From assembly GCA_907164885.2 (NCBI GenBank), contig OU015498.1, forward strand, positions 129,992,651 to 130,056,650: DNA of 64,000 bases, read 5' to 3'. The translations under genes were made by a program, and so were the position numbers. This document shows, piece after piece, positions 1 to 11,829 of this stretch. The notes under the pieces are model-generated. The model had not been told where the DNA came from. It searched no databases and was given only the letters and a program-made list of their open reading frames with translations. Numbering within the stretch: position 1 is the first letter of the stretch; each line of letters opens with the position of its first letter. Source of the stretch: Dolomedes plantarius. Its lineage: Eukaryota; Arthropoda; Arachnida; Araneae; Dolomedidae.

Positions 1-530
1 GCTACCAGCCCAGATTTTATGAGAACCCCAGGTTGAGGAATCCGTGGGAAACGGGAGCGAAAAAGTATGCACGTGTGAAAAGTTATAGTGACGCCCCCGC
101 GAAGTTTATTGCACGAGTTGAACCAACGAGAGAAGGGTTACTAAAATGATTGGCTGGAGGCCTTAAGCCAATAAGAAAAAATTAAGGGGTTACCAAAATG
201 ATAATGAAGAATATGAATGTGGAAGGAAAAAAAGGAAAACCGGGAAGAAAGAAAAGATACAAAGATACTCTATGTTCATGGGGAGAGTGCTAGTGTAAGG
301 AGATGCAAGTATGGTCAACGGAGCAGCTGAGTTCTCGTGCCGCAATTGAAGGAGCTTCGGGTTGCCGAGTAGAGTCCCATCGTGAATAGCACCCGTCCAA
401 TGTACCGAACAGCAGAGCAACGGTAGGTGACCAGCAGATTGTGCAGCAGAGCGGTATATGGCCCCTTTATCCCACTTTTGTGTTAGTCGCCACATTGTCT
501 CATTTGAATTGAATTAATAACGATTGTATT
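1..530 (-). other. Possible retroelement remnant, unassigned
   Basis: This stretch is richer in GC than the flanking DNA and contains an open minus-strand frame of 101 codons (190-495) with no recognisable domain. On the minus strand there is an AATAAA signal near position 108. A short block around 150-200 (GCCAATAAG, then AGGGGTTACCA) recurs at about 27,645-27,680, so the two regions share a repeat. This would fit an old LTR or retroelement flank cut by the window edge, but no terminal repeat or coding domain confirms it. Confidence 0.25.
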
Positions 531-659
531 AATAATATAGATGAAATTAAGTGGTAATTTTAACAAGTATTATATGATAGTATAGTAAGTAAATGTTGGG
601 AATGTTGGAAAACAGAGGTGTAAATAACATGTTAAGGTTTTGCTATTAATGCTTTATGT

Positions 660-1220
660 TTAAGGCTGCTATGTACTAACCCCATTGGGTTCGTTCACCT
701 CAATGTTAACCTATGGAGAAGATTTGTCCACGGATTGCCGACTTGGATTCAAAGATATTTTTTTTTAAATTGTACTCTGTCCTAGAGAAAGAAATTTGAC
801 ATTTGTGTACATTTTTCGTTTTTTTAAATAAATGCAATTAATATTTTAAAATTTAAATTATTCGGGGAAAAATCTGGTATAGTGTGTTTTAAACGCTCAT
901 AAATTCCTTCGGTGGACGAAATTTATAATTGAACCTATAGCGCTTTGCAGAAAAGTTTAGGCTATCTGACAATAACAATTTTATTTGATTATCAGCATTT
1001 ATGTACCTGTAAATAGTTGACAAAAATATATTTTAAATAAACATTTTCGGGCAACGCTTAACCCCCCTATAGAGAGAGAGCCATTACAATCCCTCAAAAT
1101 GTTAATCCAAAGGGGGGGGTGGAATTCTCGAACTGTCAACTGGACTCCTTCTAGCACAAGAGTCTGCAAGAAGAGGAAAAGGGAAATACGATTTTTTTTC
1201 TTAGTACATAGCAGCCTTAA
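660..1220. mobile_element. TTAA-flanked MITE, family 1 copy 1
   Basis: The element is bounded by TTAA at 660-663 and 1217-1220. The terminal inverted repeats begin GGCTGCTATGTACTAA at both ends. It has no coding capacity. A second copy lies at 18391-19122 and shares internal blocks such as CCTCAATGTTAACCTATGG. A TTAA target duplication is typical of piggyBac-type transposition, which is the inferred superfamily; the transposase that moved it is not in this window. Confidence 0.7.
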
Positions 1221-1245
1221 TGTGGATTAATAAATCAATGTATTA

Positions 1246-1273
1246 TATATGTGTGTGTGTGTGTGTGTGTGTG
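1246..1273. repeat. (GT)n microsatellite
   Basis: A run of about a dozen GT dinucleotides follows a short TA run and is followed by imperfect GTGC and GGCTGGCT units. Confidence 0.9.
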
Positions 1274-1933
1274 CATGCGTGTGCTGGCTGGCTGATTTAA
1301 TGTGCCAGAATTGATTATTTTTGAAAAGTTAAAGAAAGCAACCACTATACGATCAGCGGTTAGTAATGGTGATTTTGTCATCTAACAGTTTATTTAATTA
1401 ATTATATGGCGAGGAATTTCATTAAAATTATTAGCTACTTCAAAAGAAGCTTTAAGCTAAAGAAAATCCCATTACACACTGCACATCCCATTCATAAGTG
1501 TCTATTTTGAATGATTTGTCCTTTTTTGGCACACCTTATGGTCGAAGGGACATATGTCAAAAGAATAAACTGAGGGAAAGCATTAGAGGCTTCCTTTTAC
1601 AATCTTTCCCATTAACGAAAGATATACATGCAGGGCTGCAACGGCTAATCACACATTGAGTGCATTTTTACGGTATTTTTTACATAAGTTTACGTGAATT
1701 TGGGCACCGCAATGGCCTTTCTCTTGGACGATGATAACTTCAAATTCAATACAGTTTATTTCAGTCGTGATCTTTTGATATGTTGGTCACGTTGTCCTAT
1801 AAAATTACAATTTTCCATTAAGCGCAAGACCGTTATAATCATTGCATCCTACAACTATGAGAACAAATTTGTATTTCCATTAATGTAAGAAAAAAATCCA
1901 GTACATTCTGTATCTTTCATACTATTTTAAATT

Positions 1934-2224
1934 TTACTCTATTTTTACGGATCCCCTGGTTGCCCAATTTGGTCTGCAGATCTGTACTGTCCGCCCGGCG
2001 CCCAGGTCCATACTAATCATCAACCGAACACGGGAAATCATCCTTCGGCTGAGTTTGCAGGTATTGCTTTGCAGCTTCTGGTCTTCAGATTCACCAAGCT
2101 TACGGACTAACGTGCGGAAAGCATTATTAATGTGACTTACTCTAGCAGTACCTTCCATTGTCAAATGCTCAGCGCTCATTCTGGCATAATCTAAGAAAGG
2201 TTTTATATTAAGGAACTTAACCAA
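1934..2224 (-). other. Unrecognised open frame, possibly a decayed exon
   Basis: A 96-codon minus-strand frame lies in a block of higher GC than its surroundings (about 1,950-2,220). I do not recognise the product. The segment RVSHINNAFRTL near residues 28-39 resembles helix 1 of bHLH proteins, which often read INNAF or INSAF followed by a hydrophobic pattern. A basic residue cluster before it and the usual KLSK motif after it are not clear. It may be a host exon, a pseudogene or chance. No element termini flank it. There is no signal peptide or membrane segment. Confidence 0.22.
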
Positions 2225-2657
2225 ATGCCATTTGCAACGGGTTTAATATATGTTTTGTACGGACTCTCGATAGATTCATTTATCACGAATTTCAAATTCT
2301 ACGCTTTACAAGATATCCTTATGACTAGTATTTTTGGTTTGATAAATAAAGCATTCTGGTTCGTAAACTTCTGAAAGACATTACACAAAATCTTCTCCGT
2401 TTGATAGCGGGAGAAGCATTTCAAAATACAGGTATTCCTCGACATACCACCTCTTGCACTCGAGGAATCGTATCAAGAGATTCCTCGAGTGATACGATTC
2501 GAGGAATCACTTACGACCGAAATTTTTGAATTTAAAAAAAAATATCAAAAATACTATTCCTCGAATGTACAGTACATACCTATATGTATTACATAATTAT
2601 TAAAAATATGATACAATATTCTGCAGTACTGCAAATATTTATGACGCAATAATAAAA

Positions 2658-2806
2658 ATGTATGATGTAATAATTTCGATATCCACAGATAAATCATATA
2701 AACCTTCATTAGCTTCAGAAATGGCTTCAGATTTTCATTATATTAATAAAGGACTACAACAATTAGAAGCAATGGATCCAAATGAAGAAAGATTCACAAG
2801 TGTAAG
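2658..2806 (+). pseudogene. Possible Tigger transposase C-terminal fragment
   Basis: The frame inside the Tigger-like element includes FHYINKGLQQLEAMDPNEER, which resembles the region of pogo/Tigger-type proteins with a G-L-x-x-L-E-x-x-D-P-N-x-E-R pattern. It is interrupted immediately by the nested MITE at 2807, which supplies the rest of the open frame (to 2858) as unrelated residues. The catalytic DDE/D domain is absent. The assignment rests on a short motif and on the surrounding termini. Confidence 0.3.
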
Positions 2807-3335
2807 CAGGGCCTTTTTATCGCATGGGCAAATCGGGACTTTGTCCAGGGCCCCCTGATGCTAGGGGGCCCAAAATCTGTCTTCTTTGATGTGCAAAATC
2901 TCTTTAAGGATGTTTCTCAACACTAAAATTGATAGGGTGCCAGATAAGTAAAATGTTTTAATTTCGTTTTCTGCTTTAGGAAAAACGTTAAACTCTCAGG
3001 TTGTATCAGACGTACAACAGATGGTGAAAGGCATTTTCAATTTGATGTGAAATATGTTTATGAATGCTTCATCTTATCAGCCATACACTGCAAGAGCAAA
3101 TATAGGACTCGCATGCAGGGTTGTTTGGTTTAAATTTTTATTTGAGTCAAAATTTAAATCAAACGATTTTTTTTAATCTTGATTTTTAATAACTTTTCCT
3201 CGCACGCTTGGTGTATGCACCTAGTATTTCTAATAGTATAGTCCATGGATAGTTCTTATTTTTATAAATGTTCATAAGGTAGGCCCTCCAAATAGCATCT
3301 GCTCAGGGGCTCCCAGCGTTCATAATCGGGCCCTG
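2807..3335. mobile_element. hAT-type MITE nested in the Tigger-like element
   Basis: The left end begins CAGGGCCTTTTTATCGCATG and the right end, reverse-complemented, begins CAGGGCCCGATTATGAACGC. The flanks are AGTGTAAG (2799-2806) and AGTGTAAA (3336-3343), an 8-bp duplication with one mismatch. CAGGG termini plus an 8-bp duplication identify the hAT superfamily. It is non-coding and must be younger than the Tigger-like element it splits. Confidence 0.75.
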
Positions 3336-4036
3336 AGTGTAAATCGTCGTATTCAGGAAAATCTGGCTTGCTACTAGACAATATACAAAGAAAAGAAGAC
3401 GCAAACTGTTCAAACTACCTTGGATAACATTGTTAAAAATCTTTCAACGTATTATCTGTCGCAAGTTAGGAACCAAGACGAAGAATAATTTATGTCTTCT
3501 AATGTATTTTAAATTACGCATAAAAGTAAAAAAATATATGTATGTGCATATACAAAAAAAAAGTGTGAAACTCGACTTACGACCAACTCAACTTACGACC
3601 AATGTCTCGGTTCCCTATCTCGGTCGTAAGTTGAGGAATATTTGTAAACGAAACCAAAACTAAAATATTCCCATCACACAAAATTATATTTTAACATCAA
3701 AATATTGCTTTCTCTCCAAACGTAAGCAGTAGTAGCACATAACTATTTTTTTCCAACCGTGGTGCATTTTCAAAATCCTAAAAAAGCTACGCTAAATATA
3801 AAAATCCTTGTCTCTCTCCAGTATTGCAATGTTTTCTGGGACACGAAGCAAACATCACATGCATCAATCACAAAAAGTAGCTAATTTTCTTATTACGTGA
3901 TCATTTCGGTATTTCTCATTCCCTGTGTGCATGATCAAACCATGGTATCGATAGAACAAATCTGATCATAATGATATATCCCCACTAAGATATTTTATTC
4001 CTTTAGTTCTTTCAGCAAACGCACGTAATGTTAATA

Positions 4037-4826
4037 CAGTAACCACCGCTTATAGTGATCACTGGTTATAAGAATCAACCGTTTATAAGAATCAATATCG
4101 CGAAAACAGAAACAAATGAATTATTTCCATGTTAAAATTTTCGCTTTAAAGAATCAATCCACCGGTTTTAAGAATCAGTTTACACTCTTCGCTTTCCTTT
4201 CATTTTTCCAAAAAAGCTACTTAAACCCTCAAAAGGCACGAAGTTCTTTCTTTTTTTTAAGAAAGATTGATAAGATGGGATGGAATATAGTCGTAAAATT
4301 CACCCCTTTCTTTATTAGACATAACATAATAGTTTCCCCTTAAACGCTTTACCACAACACTGTCCTATTAGCTTGACCCGGGAGCAACTTTACCCGTCCG
4401 AGTAAATCTTCGTCTGAGACTATAAGTATTGAAAGAGGTATAAACAGCCTTCTGAAAACTTCATTACGTCAAACTACCGTAGAAAACTTTTTCTTGCTCC
4501 CTTCCTGTAGTTGAAATGTTAAAACTGTTAAGCAGGTATGTTGTAACTTGTAACAATTATTGTATTTTTTTCTTCTCTTACTATAATCATGTGTATCTAC
4601 TTATAGGTCTAAAAATTAAGTTGTATTTTTAAAACTATAGAAAATAATTTTAATAAAAGATAATTAATGTAAGTTAAAGAGTATTTTATGGTAAATTATC
4701 TAATATATGTATATATAGGTGTGTGTGTTCCTGTCCAAAAACCTAAATTTCGGTTATAAGAATCAACCGCTTATAAGAATCAAAAACAGTAATAACAAAC
4801 GTGATTCTTATAAGCGGAAATCACTG
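4037..4826. mobile_element. Tigger/pogo-like MITE
   Basis: Ends are CAGTAACCACCGCTTATAG on the left and CAGTGATTTCCGCTTATAAG on the right when reverse-complemented, with TA on both sides. The motif TATAAGAATCAACCG is repeated in direct and inverted orientation near both ends. There is no recognisable transposase. Confidence 0.65.
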
Positions 4827-4828
4827 TA

Positions 4829-7381
4829 ATTTATTACATGAATGAGTTTAAAAAAGACAATAATCCTTGAATCTATCTTTCTTCTCCAATTGTAAAAGTA
4901 GTCATTAAGATGGGAAATTTAAATTCTAATACAATCGACTTGTCTAACAACTAAGATATTTTCACTAATTGTGAGTTGAATAAACAACCCAAACAGAAGG
5001 AGTAAATAATTCTGTAGTTTAAGCTTTCGAGTTTTGTTCAAAGCTTCTAAAGTCTTTTTTTTAAAGTCAAAAACAAAAGTTTTTCAGCTAAGATAATTTT
5101 TTTTTTAAATACGTTTTTCTTCACTTAACGATCTGGGTTTTTTCCTTTTTTCACGAAAAAGAGGGCAACTCTAAATTTAGGTATTTTAATTTACTTATTT
5201 AATTCTTAAATACTGTGTAAAGCGAGTTTGGTAGCATTAATGAATATTTGAATAGGACTCGAAAGAAGCTTGGAAAATGAATAAATTGCGCAAGTAATTT
5301 GTAGTTTTAATAGATATGAATTAAAGAGTTCTTAAGCTTTTAAAAAACCTGTAATGATTATGATATAGTGGTATGATTATTTCAAGAGATAAAAATTATT
5401 GAAAAAGGATAATTCAAGGAGATTCATTTTAGAATGTAATATCAAAGATGACTAACAAATATCTTTAACTGCTTTATTTTAATTGACACCACGGTTTATC
5501 TGAACATAATTTCTTTTGATTATTATTATTATTCTACTTTGAAGTAAAATAAGTTATATTAAATCTTCATTAAAGGACATTAGGTTTGAATAAAAATATT
5601 GTGTTAATTCAAACTTTTCATAACTATTAAATTAAAACTTTTCATAATAATTAAATTTTCCTTAATTGTGAATATTCTATTTCCAAAATTTTTTTAATTA
5701 AAGAATTTAATGCACTCATATGTTTATAATCAATAACTAAAATTAAAAAAATTCTTATGAAATGATTAAATAAATGATTAAATGATTAAATACTTGTGAA
5801 ATGATAAATTATGATTTACTAATCATTAAAACATACTAATGAAAAAAAAACGAGTTCTTCCATTGTTCCTGCAGTTGTTCTTGCATTTCATACGAAAAGA
5901 GATTTTTGAATCAAAGGGATTTTTGAAATGCAGTTTTAAAGTGTTTCTTAGAAATTTGAAGACTAATATTTGTTTAAATGTAGCATAGTCATTTACATAA
6001 AACATGAAATAATGTGAAGAATATTAGACAATAATTCAATTAAACAGAATGATCATACATAGCACAAAAGTGCGAGGTAGTATTTTTTTCATCGATGTAC
6101 AATTTTTTTTGCAATCCTTTATAAACTAAAACTTGAGAAAATGCTTTTAAATACATTTTTAGCTAACATATGGACAGCCATAAGCTCCACCATAATTAAA
6201 ATTATTAATGATATTTTTAAAAAATTAGCCCGCTAAAATATATCTAGAACAAAAATTCTGAATCCCACTGAATATGACGAATTAATTACCGAGCAATAGT
6301 ACTGAGTTCAATATTAATATTTTCAAATGCTTTTTCAAAATTAAATTAAAATTTCAATTTATTTACTACATTGTAAAGCAATTAAAAATTATAACAAGAG
6401 ATACTAATAATATTTCTCAAACTTTCAGAAACATAAACTTTTTTGAAGATGAAGAAATGGTATCCTTTATAAAACTAAATGCATAAAATATAAAGCTTTT
6501 GTTCTTCGTAACTATTTATCTGAAAAAAGATCTAAAACTCAGAATTTAGATTTTAATTTACTTTTTTAGTCCTTAAGTACTGAATGGCGTGCTCGGATTT
6601 TAGCTTGCGTGTCATAGTACAGAAAGAGTTTTGAAAACTATTTTGAAATAACCAAGAAAGGGAATAAATTACTCATGGAAGCGTTTCAAGAGACCGTTTA
6701 GAGATGCTTTATACTAGGAAAAGAGATTCATAATGAGTATAGAAGAGGACATACAATGTAATAGTTAAGATGAGAAGCAAAGAAATCTTCCCTAAATTTA
6801 ACCTGAAACCAATTGTCCTTAGAAGGTTTGTTCATATTAAAGTAAGAATACAATGCTTTAAAATCTATTTTTTAAAGTACTGAGAAATATAAAAGAAAGA
6901 ATGTATCACTAACTACAACATGCCAGACCTAAAACAGGGGGAAAGTAGAATCTAAATGTGAAGTACAAATTTTATACTTTTTGGATGTTTCAACCCTGTA
7001 CAGCTATTTACATTGTTGTAGAAACAAAGAAATATTTCATTGTCTCTATAATCTTTTTCTTTTTTGAATTTTGGTTGCAGTTGCCAAGGGAAACACATTT
7101 ATATGAATGAAAAGCTTTTTATTACTCGCACAAGAACTTTTTTCCCAACAGCAGCTGTTCCACTCGTCCATTTAAATGTTCAACATCTGTCGACTAAAAT
7201 ACGCAGTTTGACGTCGGAGAAATAGTCCATTTTCCCTCAATTATTTTTATTTCTGTACTGAAAGCAATAATTCAGTCATACTTTCGCCTTTACACGGGAA
7301 CATTTTCCAAACCTTATAGTTGGCCAGAAATTTTGTGTTGTCTGAAAGACTATTCAAATCTTATCTATATGGTAAGATTTG
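4829..7381. other. AT-rich non-coding DNA
   Basis: About 2.5 kb of very AT-rich sequence. I see no reading frame with coding character, no element termini and no RNA gene. The stretch ending near 7080 (pyrimidine run, then TTGGTTGCAG) would be an acceptable splice acceptor, but nothing downstream supports an exon. Confidence 0.5.
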
Positions 7382-7389
7382 GCCTAAAG

Positions 7390-8047
7390 CAGGGATTCTC
7401 AGTGGGGTCCAGATGGACCCCTTGGGGTCGATGGAACTTTAAAATGGGTCTATATTATTCCAGGGGTCTATTGGGGTCTATGATAAATTTTTCTGTTTTA
7501 AAATTTTATTTAATTTTTTAGGTATGTAATCATTAGATAATAATATCCGCTTTAATATGTATAAATACAGATTTGCATAGGTCGGATGGATCCCCGCAGC
7601 ATCTAAAGTCGAATGTCATGACGCATTTGCATATCCCTCGAATGCCGTCGTCGGCTTTTATTTGTGTACCAACACTAGGCTGAACTGGGAATATCCACTG
7701 GACCTTAAACAGCACATGGGTCCTCCCGATGCAACCAGTCAGAAGCAGTTTCGTTTTTCTCTTGGCGATGTTTGTGCAATTACAATATGTGTTTCTGAAA
7801 TCTTGTTTATATTTGTGAAATTAAAAATGAAAATAGTACAAATATAATAAAACAAAAACATAATGAACCCCTTTTTCTAATTTTAGTTCATTTTAGTCAA
7901 ATTGTTACCTTTAAGGGTTTTATGTGCAATTATTAGCATTATAATTATAATGTATACTGTATATTCTAGAGAAAAATGTGAGGGGGTCGATGAAGAAAAT
8001 CATACTTTTAAAGGGAGTCGATATAGGAAAAATGTTGGGAACCCCTG
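7390..8047. mobile_element. hAT-type MITE with perfect 8-bp target duplication
   Basis: The element starts CAGGGATTCTCAGTGGGGTC and ends with the inverted equivalent GGGAACCCCTG. The 8-bp sequence GCCTAAAG flanks it perfectly at 7382-7389 and 8048-8055. Subterminal GGGGTC motifs occur in both orientations. These are hallmarks of hAT elements of the Charlie/Zaphod kind. No transposase domain is visible inside. The intact duplication points to a relatively recent insertion. Confidence 0.85.
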
Positions 8048-8118
8048 GCCTAAAGGGTTATACTTCCCCATTCCAGTATTACTGCAATCAGTAGAGAACT
8101 GTTACCTCTCTTAACATA

Positions 8119-9529
8119 CACTGCTGGCCACCCAAATTGCAACACCAAGAAAGACAAGAGATATCACAACAAAATTTATTTTGTAGATAACATGTTGACC
8201 AAGTATCAAATGATTAAATTTATAGACTTCTGTGAAGTGTGGTTCCTGCCAAAATCAGTAGCCAGAGTAGCCGCCATTGTTGGAGATTACCGCTGCCACA
8301 CGCCTCGGCATTGATTCAAAGAGACTTTGGATGAGTTCTTGGGGTACAGCAGACCAAGCAGCTTCCACACGTTGCCAAAGTTAATCTGCTGTGGCAGCTG
8401 GGGAGGGAATCTGGGTCAGTCGTAGAGCAACCATGGACCACATGTTTTCTATCGGCGAAAGATCCGGAGAGCGAGGCGGCCAGGGAAGCAATTCAATCTG
8501 GCGATTGACGAAGAACCGTTGGACAATGCGTGCCACGTGTGCTAACGCATTATCCTGTTGAGATATGGCTGTGGGCAAGCCCTGAAAGTAAGGAATTACA
8601 ACTGGCTCCAACACCTCGGAGATGTAGCGCTGGCTGTTTAAAGTACCGGCAATGCGTACTAGAGATGTGCAAGAGTGATATCCAATACCGCCCCATACCA
8701 TAATACCCGGTGCAGGACCAGTGTGGCGATGCATAACGCAGCTGTTCAGCATCCTCTCTTCACGGTGGCTCTCGACTCGAATGCGACCATCGTGGTGTTG
8801 CAGACAGAAGCGTGACTCATCAGTAAAGACAATTTCATTCCATTCTGCCGTCCACATCCTTCTGTCATCGCACCATTGGCGGCGGAGACGTCTGTGGTTC
8901 TGCGTCAAGGGTAGACAAAGCAATGGACATCTTGCGGACAGACCACTCTGCTGTAAACGGCGTCGAATGGTACGCGCAGATACTGGATGATGTGTTACAG
9001 ACTGCATGTGCTGTGCTATGGTTCGTGATGTGACTGAGCGATCCGTCACTGCCATGCGCACAATTTGCCTGTCATCACGTGAAGTGGTGCGCTGAGGTGG
9101 ATGCGATCGAACACGCCGGTCCGTCGTACCCTCCTGCATCCAACGATCACATATCCGCATTACAGTTGTTTGGTTTCGTCCAACACGACTACCGATTTCC
9201 CTGAAAGATAATCCACAATCTCGGTAGTCCACTATCCTTCCTCTGTCGAACTCGGATACTGGATCAAAAGATGATCGCTGTTTTCGACGAGGCATAATTG
9301 ATCGTTTTTTTTTGAAAAAACCACAAGAAAAACACAATTGCCGAACTTGAAATCGTCGAAATCTCCAATCCTTAAATAGCGCTTTGAAGTGGCGCCACAG
9401 GCGCGCGTGATGTGCGTCTGCGCTGAAATTCTAATCATTTGCATATCTCACCTCCGCTAATGCATGTTGTAAATTTCATGTTATTTGCATGTTTCCTTCA
9501 GGGTGTTGCATTTACAGTGGCCAGCAGTA
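8119..9529 (-). mobile_element. Tc1-like transposon, copy 1 (1,411 bp)
   Basis: Flanked by TA at 8117-8118 and 9530-9531. The imperfect terminal inverted repeats read CACTGCTGGCCAC at the left end and, on the reverse complement, TACTGCTGGCCAC at the right (one mismatch at the outermost base), continuing to TGCAACACC. A second copy of exactly the same length lies in the opposite orientation at 40058-41468. The single internal gene on the minus strand encodes a DD34E transposase. Confidence 0.92.
8255..9295 (-). pseudogene. Tc1-like DD34E transposase with one premature stop
   Basis: The start is placed at MPRRKQRSS (9295) because the same ATG opens the second copy and the 14 codons upstream look like leader. 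Residues 1-115 hold two helix-turn-helix units (GLSFREIGSRVGRNQTTVMR is the first). The DDE domain shows Asp159 in FTDESRF, Asp248 in QQDN and Glu283 in SPIEN, giving 34 residues between the last two. A TAA at 8381-8383 replaces the Gln codon found in the other copy, so translation would stop after 304 residues. The rest of the frame (ending NNGGYSGY) remains open to 8255, for a full family length of 346. The catalytic core is complete; loss of the last 42 residues probably abolishes activity. Confidence 0.92.
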
Positions 9530-9531
9530 TA

Positions 9532-10653
9532 CTTTATCGTTCACCTTACAACAAACTAATATTCCATATTGAAATCCCGACGTTTAATTAGCAATATGTT
9601 AACAAGCGTTTGTTGTAGCTCATTGTATATGTTACAATAGCTAACTTTTTTATCAGAAAATCCTAACTTATTTCAATTACCCAACATAAAAGTATAAAAA
9701 ATTACCCCTTGAACTACTTTCTGCTTCTAATTGAAACCTTTTTATGTTACATGACATAGTTTAGCCTCAAAGATATTCGCTAATTTATATTAAATAATTT
9801 GTTCCAGTTCCTTTTAAAGTACCTAACTGGTACTTCAAAACCCTCTCATCAACTGTAAGGGGAAAAAATCACCAGAATTCCAGTTCCAAATTAAAATTCC
9901 TTTCATGCATTAACGCAGGTACTTTTTTTCTTCGTTTTGCCAATTATTTAAAATAAATAAGTTCAGTGACAGCGCTATTTCCATTTTTGGGAAATTCTCA
10001 GAATTCTGAACTTTTGCTTATTAATTTTGGACAGATGATTTTTCAGAATTCTTTTATTCCTCGGTCTTAACGTTAGGTACAATTACCGAGCGCAATTTCG
10101 CTCCTTAAATTAGTTTCTTTAAGCTGTTATCTTCCAACAAATTTTGGCGATAAGATACATTTTTCGATTGCTTCATTTCCCCTTTTAGACCCATTTGTTG
10201 GTAGAAAATTTGTAAATGTTCAAAATGTGCTTTCCTGATTTCACTTGTATCTGCTACAATATTTAATTCACAAGCTGCTTTATCTAAGTATTGATCTTAT
10301 AAAAAAATTAAATACTGTTCTTTTCTAAGTTCATTAATAAAATTTGCTTTAAATGTATTTACGTATATTTGAAAATGTACCTGTGTTTGCTGTGTAAATA
10401 CTAGTGTCAAGTTCAAAATCGCAGTTTTGAGAAAAAACGGGATTGAAGAAAAAACGGCTTTTGTAAAGTCAGTTTTTTTAAGTTTATTTTTTTTTAATTT
10501 TAAGTAAACTTTTCTAATTTTATTTTTGTTGAGTAAAGAGTGTTAAGTCCTTGACTGGAACATAACCCCTTTAACACTAACATGTTTGCGTTTTGTTTCA
10601 TGTATCCAAAATTTTCCCTGATGAATAAAAATATATAGGAGTGGAATTGGACT
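9532..10653. other. AT-rich non-coding DNA
   Basis: No gene, element terminus or tandem repeat is apparent. Sequence is AT-rich with several homopolymer runs. Confidence 0.5.
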
Positions 10654-10685
10654 TAACTTTCTATACCCTGCAGTATAGAAAGTTA
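10654..10685. repeat. Perfect 13-bp stem hairpin
   Basis: TAACTTTCTATAC is followed after a 6-base loop by its exact complement GTATAGAAAGTTA. A third related half-site (ATAGAAAGTTAAG) follows at about 10,702. It sits at the outer edge of the large inverted repeat that follows. Confidence 0.8.
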
Positions 10686-10689
10686 GATA

Positions 10690-10985
10690 AATCAAGGGGA
10701 TATAGAAAGTTAAGCAGAATTGAATTCATTTTCAGTTAATTTTGTTTTGTAGACTGGTGCAGCCATCTATTGGCCGGGACGGGAACGAAAGGTTAAACGT
10801 AAGTTAACTTCCCATTAACTTCATTTTTTTTCAAGCTGATGGGATAATTCATCAAAAAAATTTAAAAAGTATTTATTAATACATAGAATTGTCAAGTTTA
10901 TATTATTCAACAGAAAATTTAAAAACATGGTATATAAAAAAATTCTTTATATGTTGTAATTATATATTTTTAAGCTCAAAACGAT
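10690..10985 (-). repeat. Interspersed repeat family R1, inverted left arm
   Basis: This is the reverse complement of about 290 bp of the arm at 11346-11640. Shared blocks include ACTGGTGCAGCCATCTAT, AAATTTTCTGTTGAAT and GAGCTTAAAAATA. Other direct-orientation copies lie at 28431-28866 and 49848-50282. The family is non-coding. Confidence 0.8.
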
Positions 10986-11345
10986 TTTTTTTTTGGGAAA
11001 ATTTTGGGAAAAGTTTTTGATTTTTTCCACCAAAATTATTTGGATTTTTCTTGATATCTGTTATTTTAAAGTGATAGTGTTGACATATTTTGAACCCTTT
11101 ACAAACAGCTAAATAAGTGTTTTTAAGTTTGGCAGACCGGTGATCATTTTGACTTCCTATGGGGGCAGTGAACTTATTAAGGTGTTCCACTTCAGCCAGT
11201 TCTGTGCGACCTGCACTGACTTGTTATGTAACGATCAAAGGGATTCGCAAGAAAACCGAGGATCACGTCTTGTGGAGTACGCGGCTTGGCTCGTAACTCT
11301 CTTTCAGGCCCTTACTACTGGGTGCTCGTGTTATATTCCCTCACA

Positions 11346-11815
11346 ATGTTTTGAGCTTAAAAATAATTACAACATAAAAAGAACTTTTTGTATACAATGT
11401 TTTTAAATTTTCTGTTGAATCATACAAACTTGACAAATCTATGTATTAATAAATACTTTTTTAAAATTTTTTTGATGACTTATCCCATCAACTTGAAAGA
11501 AAATGAAGTTAATTAGAAGTTAACCTTCATTTAACTTTTCGTTCTCGTTCCGGCTGATAGATGGCTGCACCAGTCTACAAAACAAAATTAACTGAAAATA
11601 ACTGAAAATTAATTTAATTCTGCTTAAAGATAACTAAAGGTATTAAAAATGCATTTTCATCGTGTTCTGATCTATTCTATAAGTTTCCAATGTCTAGTTA
11701 GTCGGGAAGTTAGTTAAAAATCGATTGCAAGATTTGTAATGGACAAACACACACACAAACACACAAACACACAAACACGCAAGAAAGCAAGTTAATAAAA
11801 ACATGGTAATTAGAA
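11346..11815 (+). repeat. Interspersed repeat family R1, right arm with CA-rich tail
   Basis: The first 290 bp pair with 10690-10985, leaving a spacer of about 360 bp. The repeat then continues through AAGATAACTAAAGGTATT and TAGTCGGGAAGTTAG to a CA/CAAA microsatellite at about 11,743-11,780, and ends AAGTTAATAAAAACATGG. The CA-rich tail and the closing motif recur in the copies at 28.4 and 49.8 kb. The superfamily is not recognised; ends that are not inverted repeats plus a microsatellite tail could fit a Helitron-like or retroposed element. Confidence 0.75.
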
Positions 11816-11829
11816 GATAAAATAAGTAT

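Larger units (their letters stand above)
2429..3644. mobile_element. Tigger/pogo-like DNA transposon remnant
   Basis: The ends are imperfect inverted repeats: the left starts CAGGTATTCCTCGACATAC and the right, reverse-complemented, starts CAAATATTCCTCAACTTACG. TA dinucleotides flank both ends (2427-2428 and 3645-3646). CAGG/CATTCCTCGACTTACG-type ends with TA duplication are typical of Tigger/pogo elements. An internal foldback around 2455-2510 repeats the ACTCGAGGAATC motif. A hAT-type MITE is nested at 2807-3335. No complete transposase is present. Confidence 0.65.

Noticed and set aside
7062..7110. Possible host exon after a pyrimidine tract and GCAG
   Set aside because: Only the acceptor looks plausible; no sustained coding frame follows.
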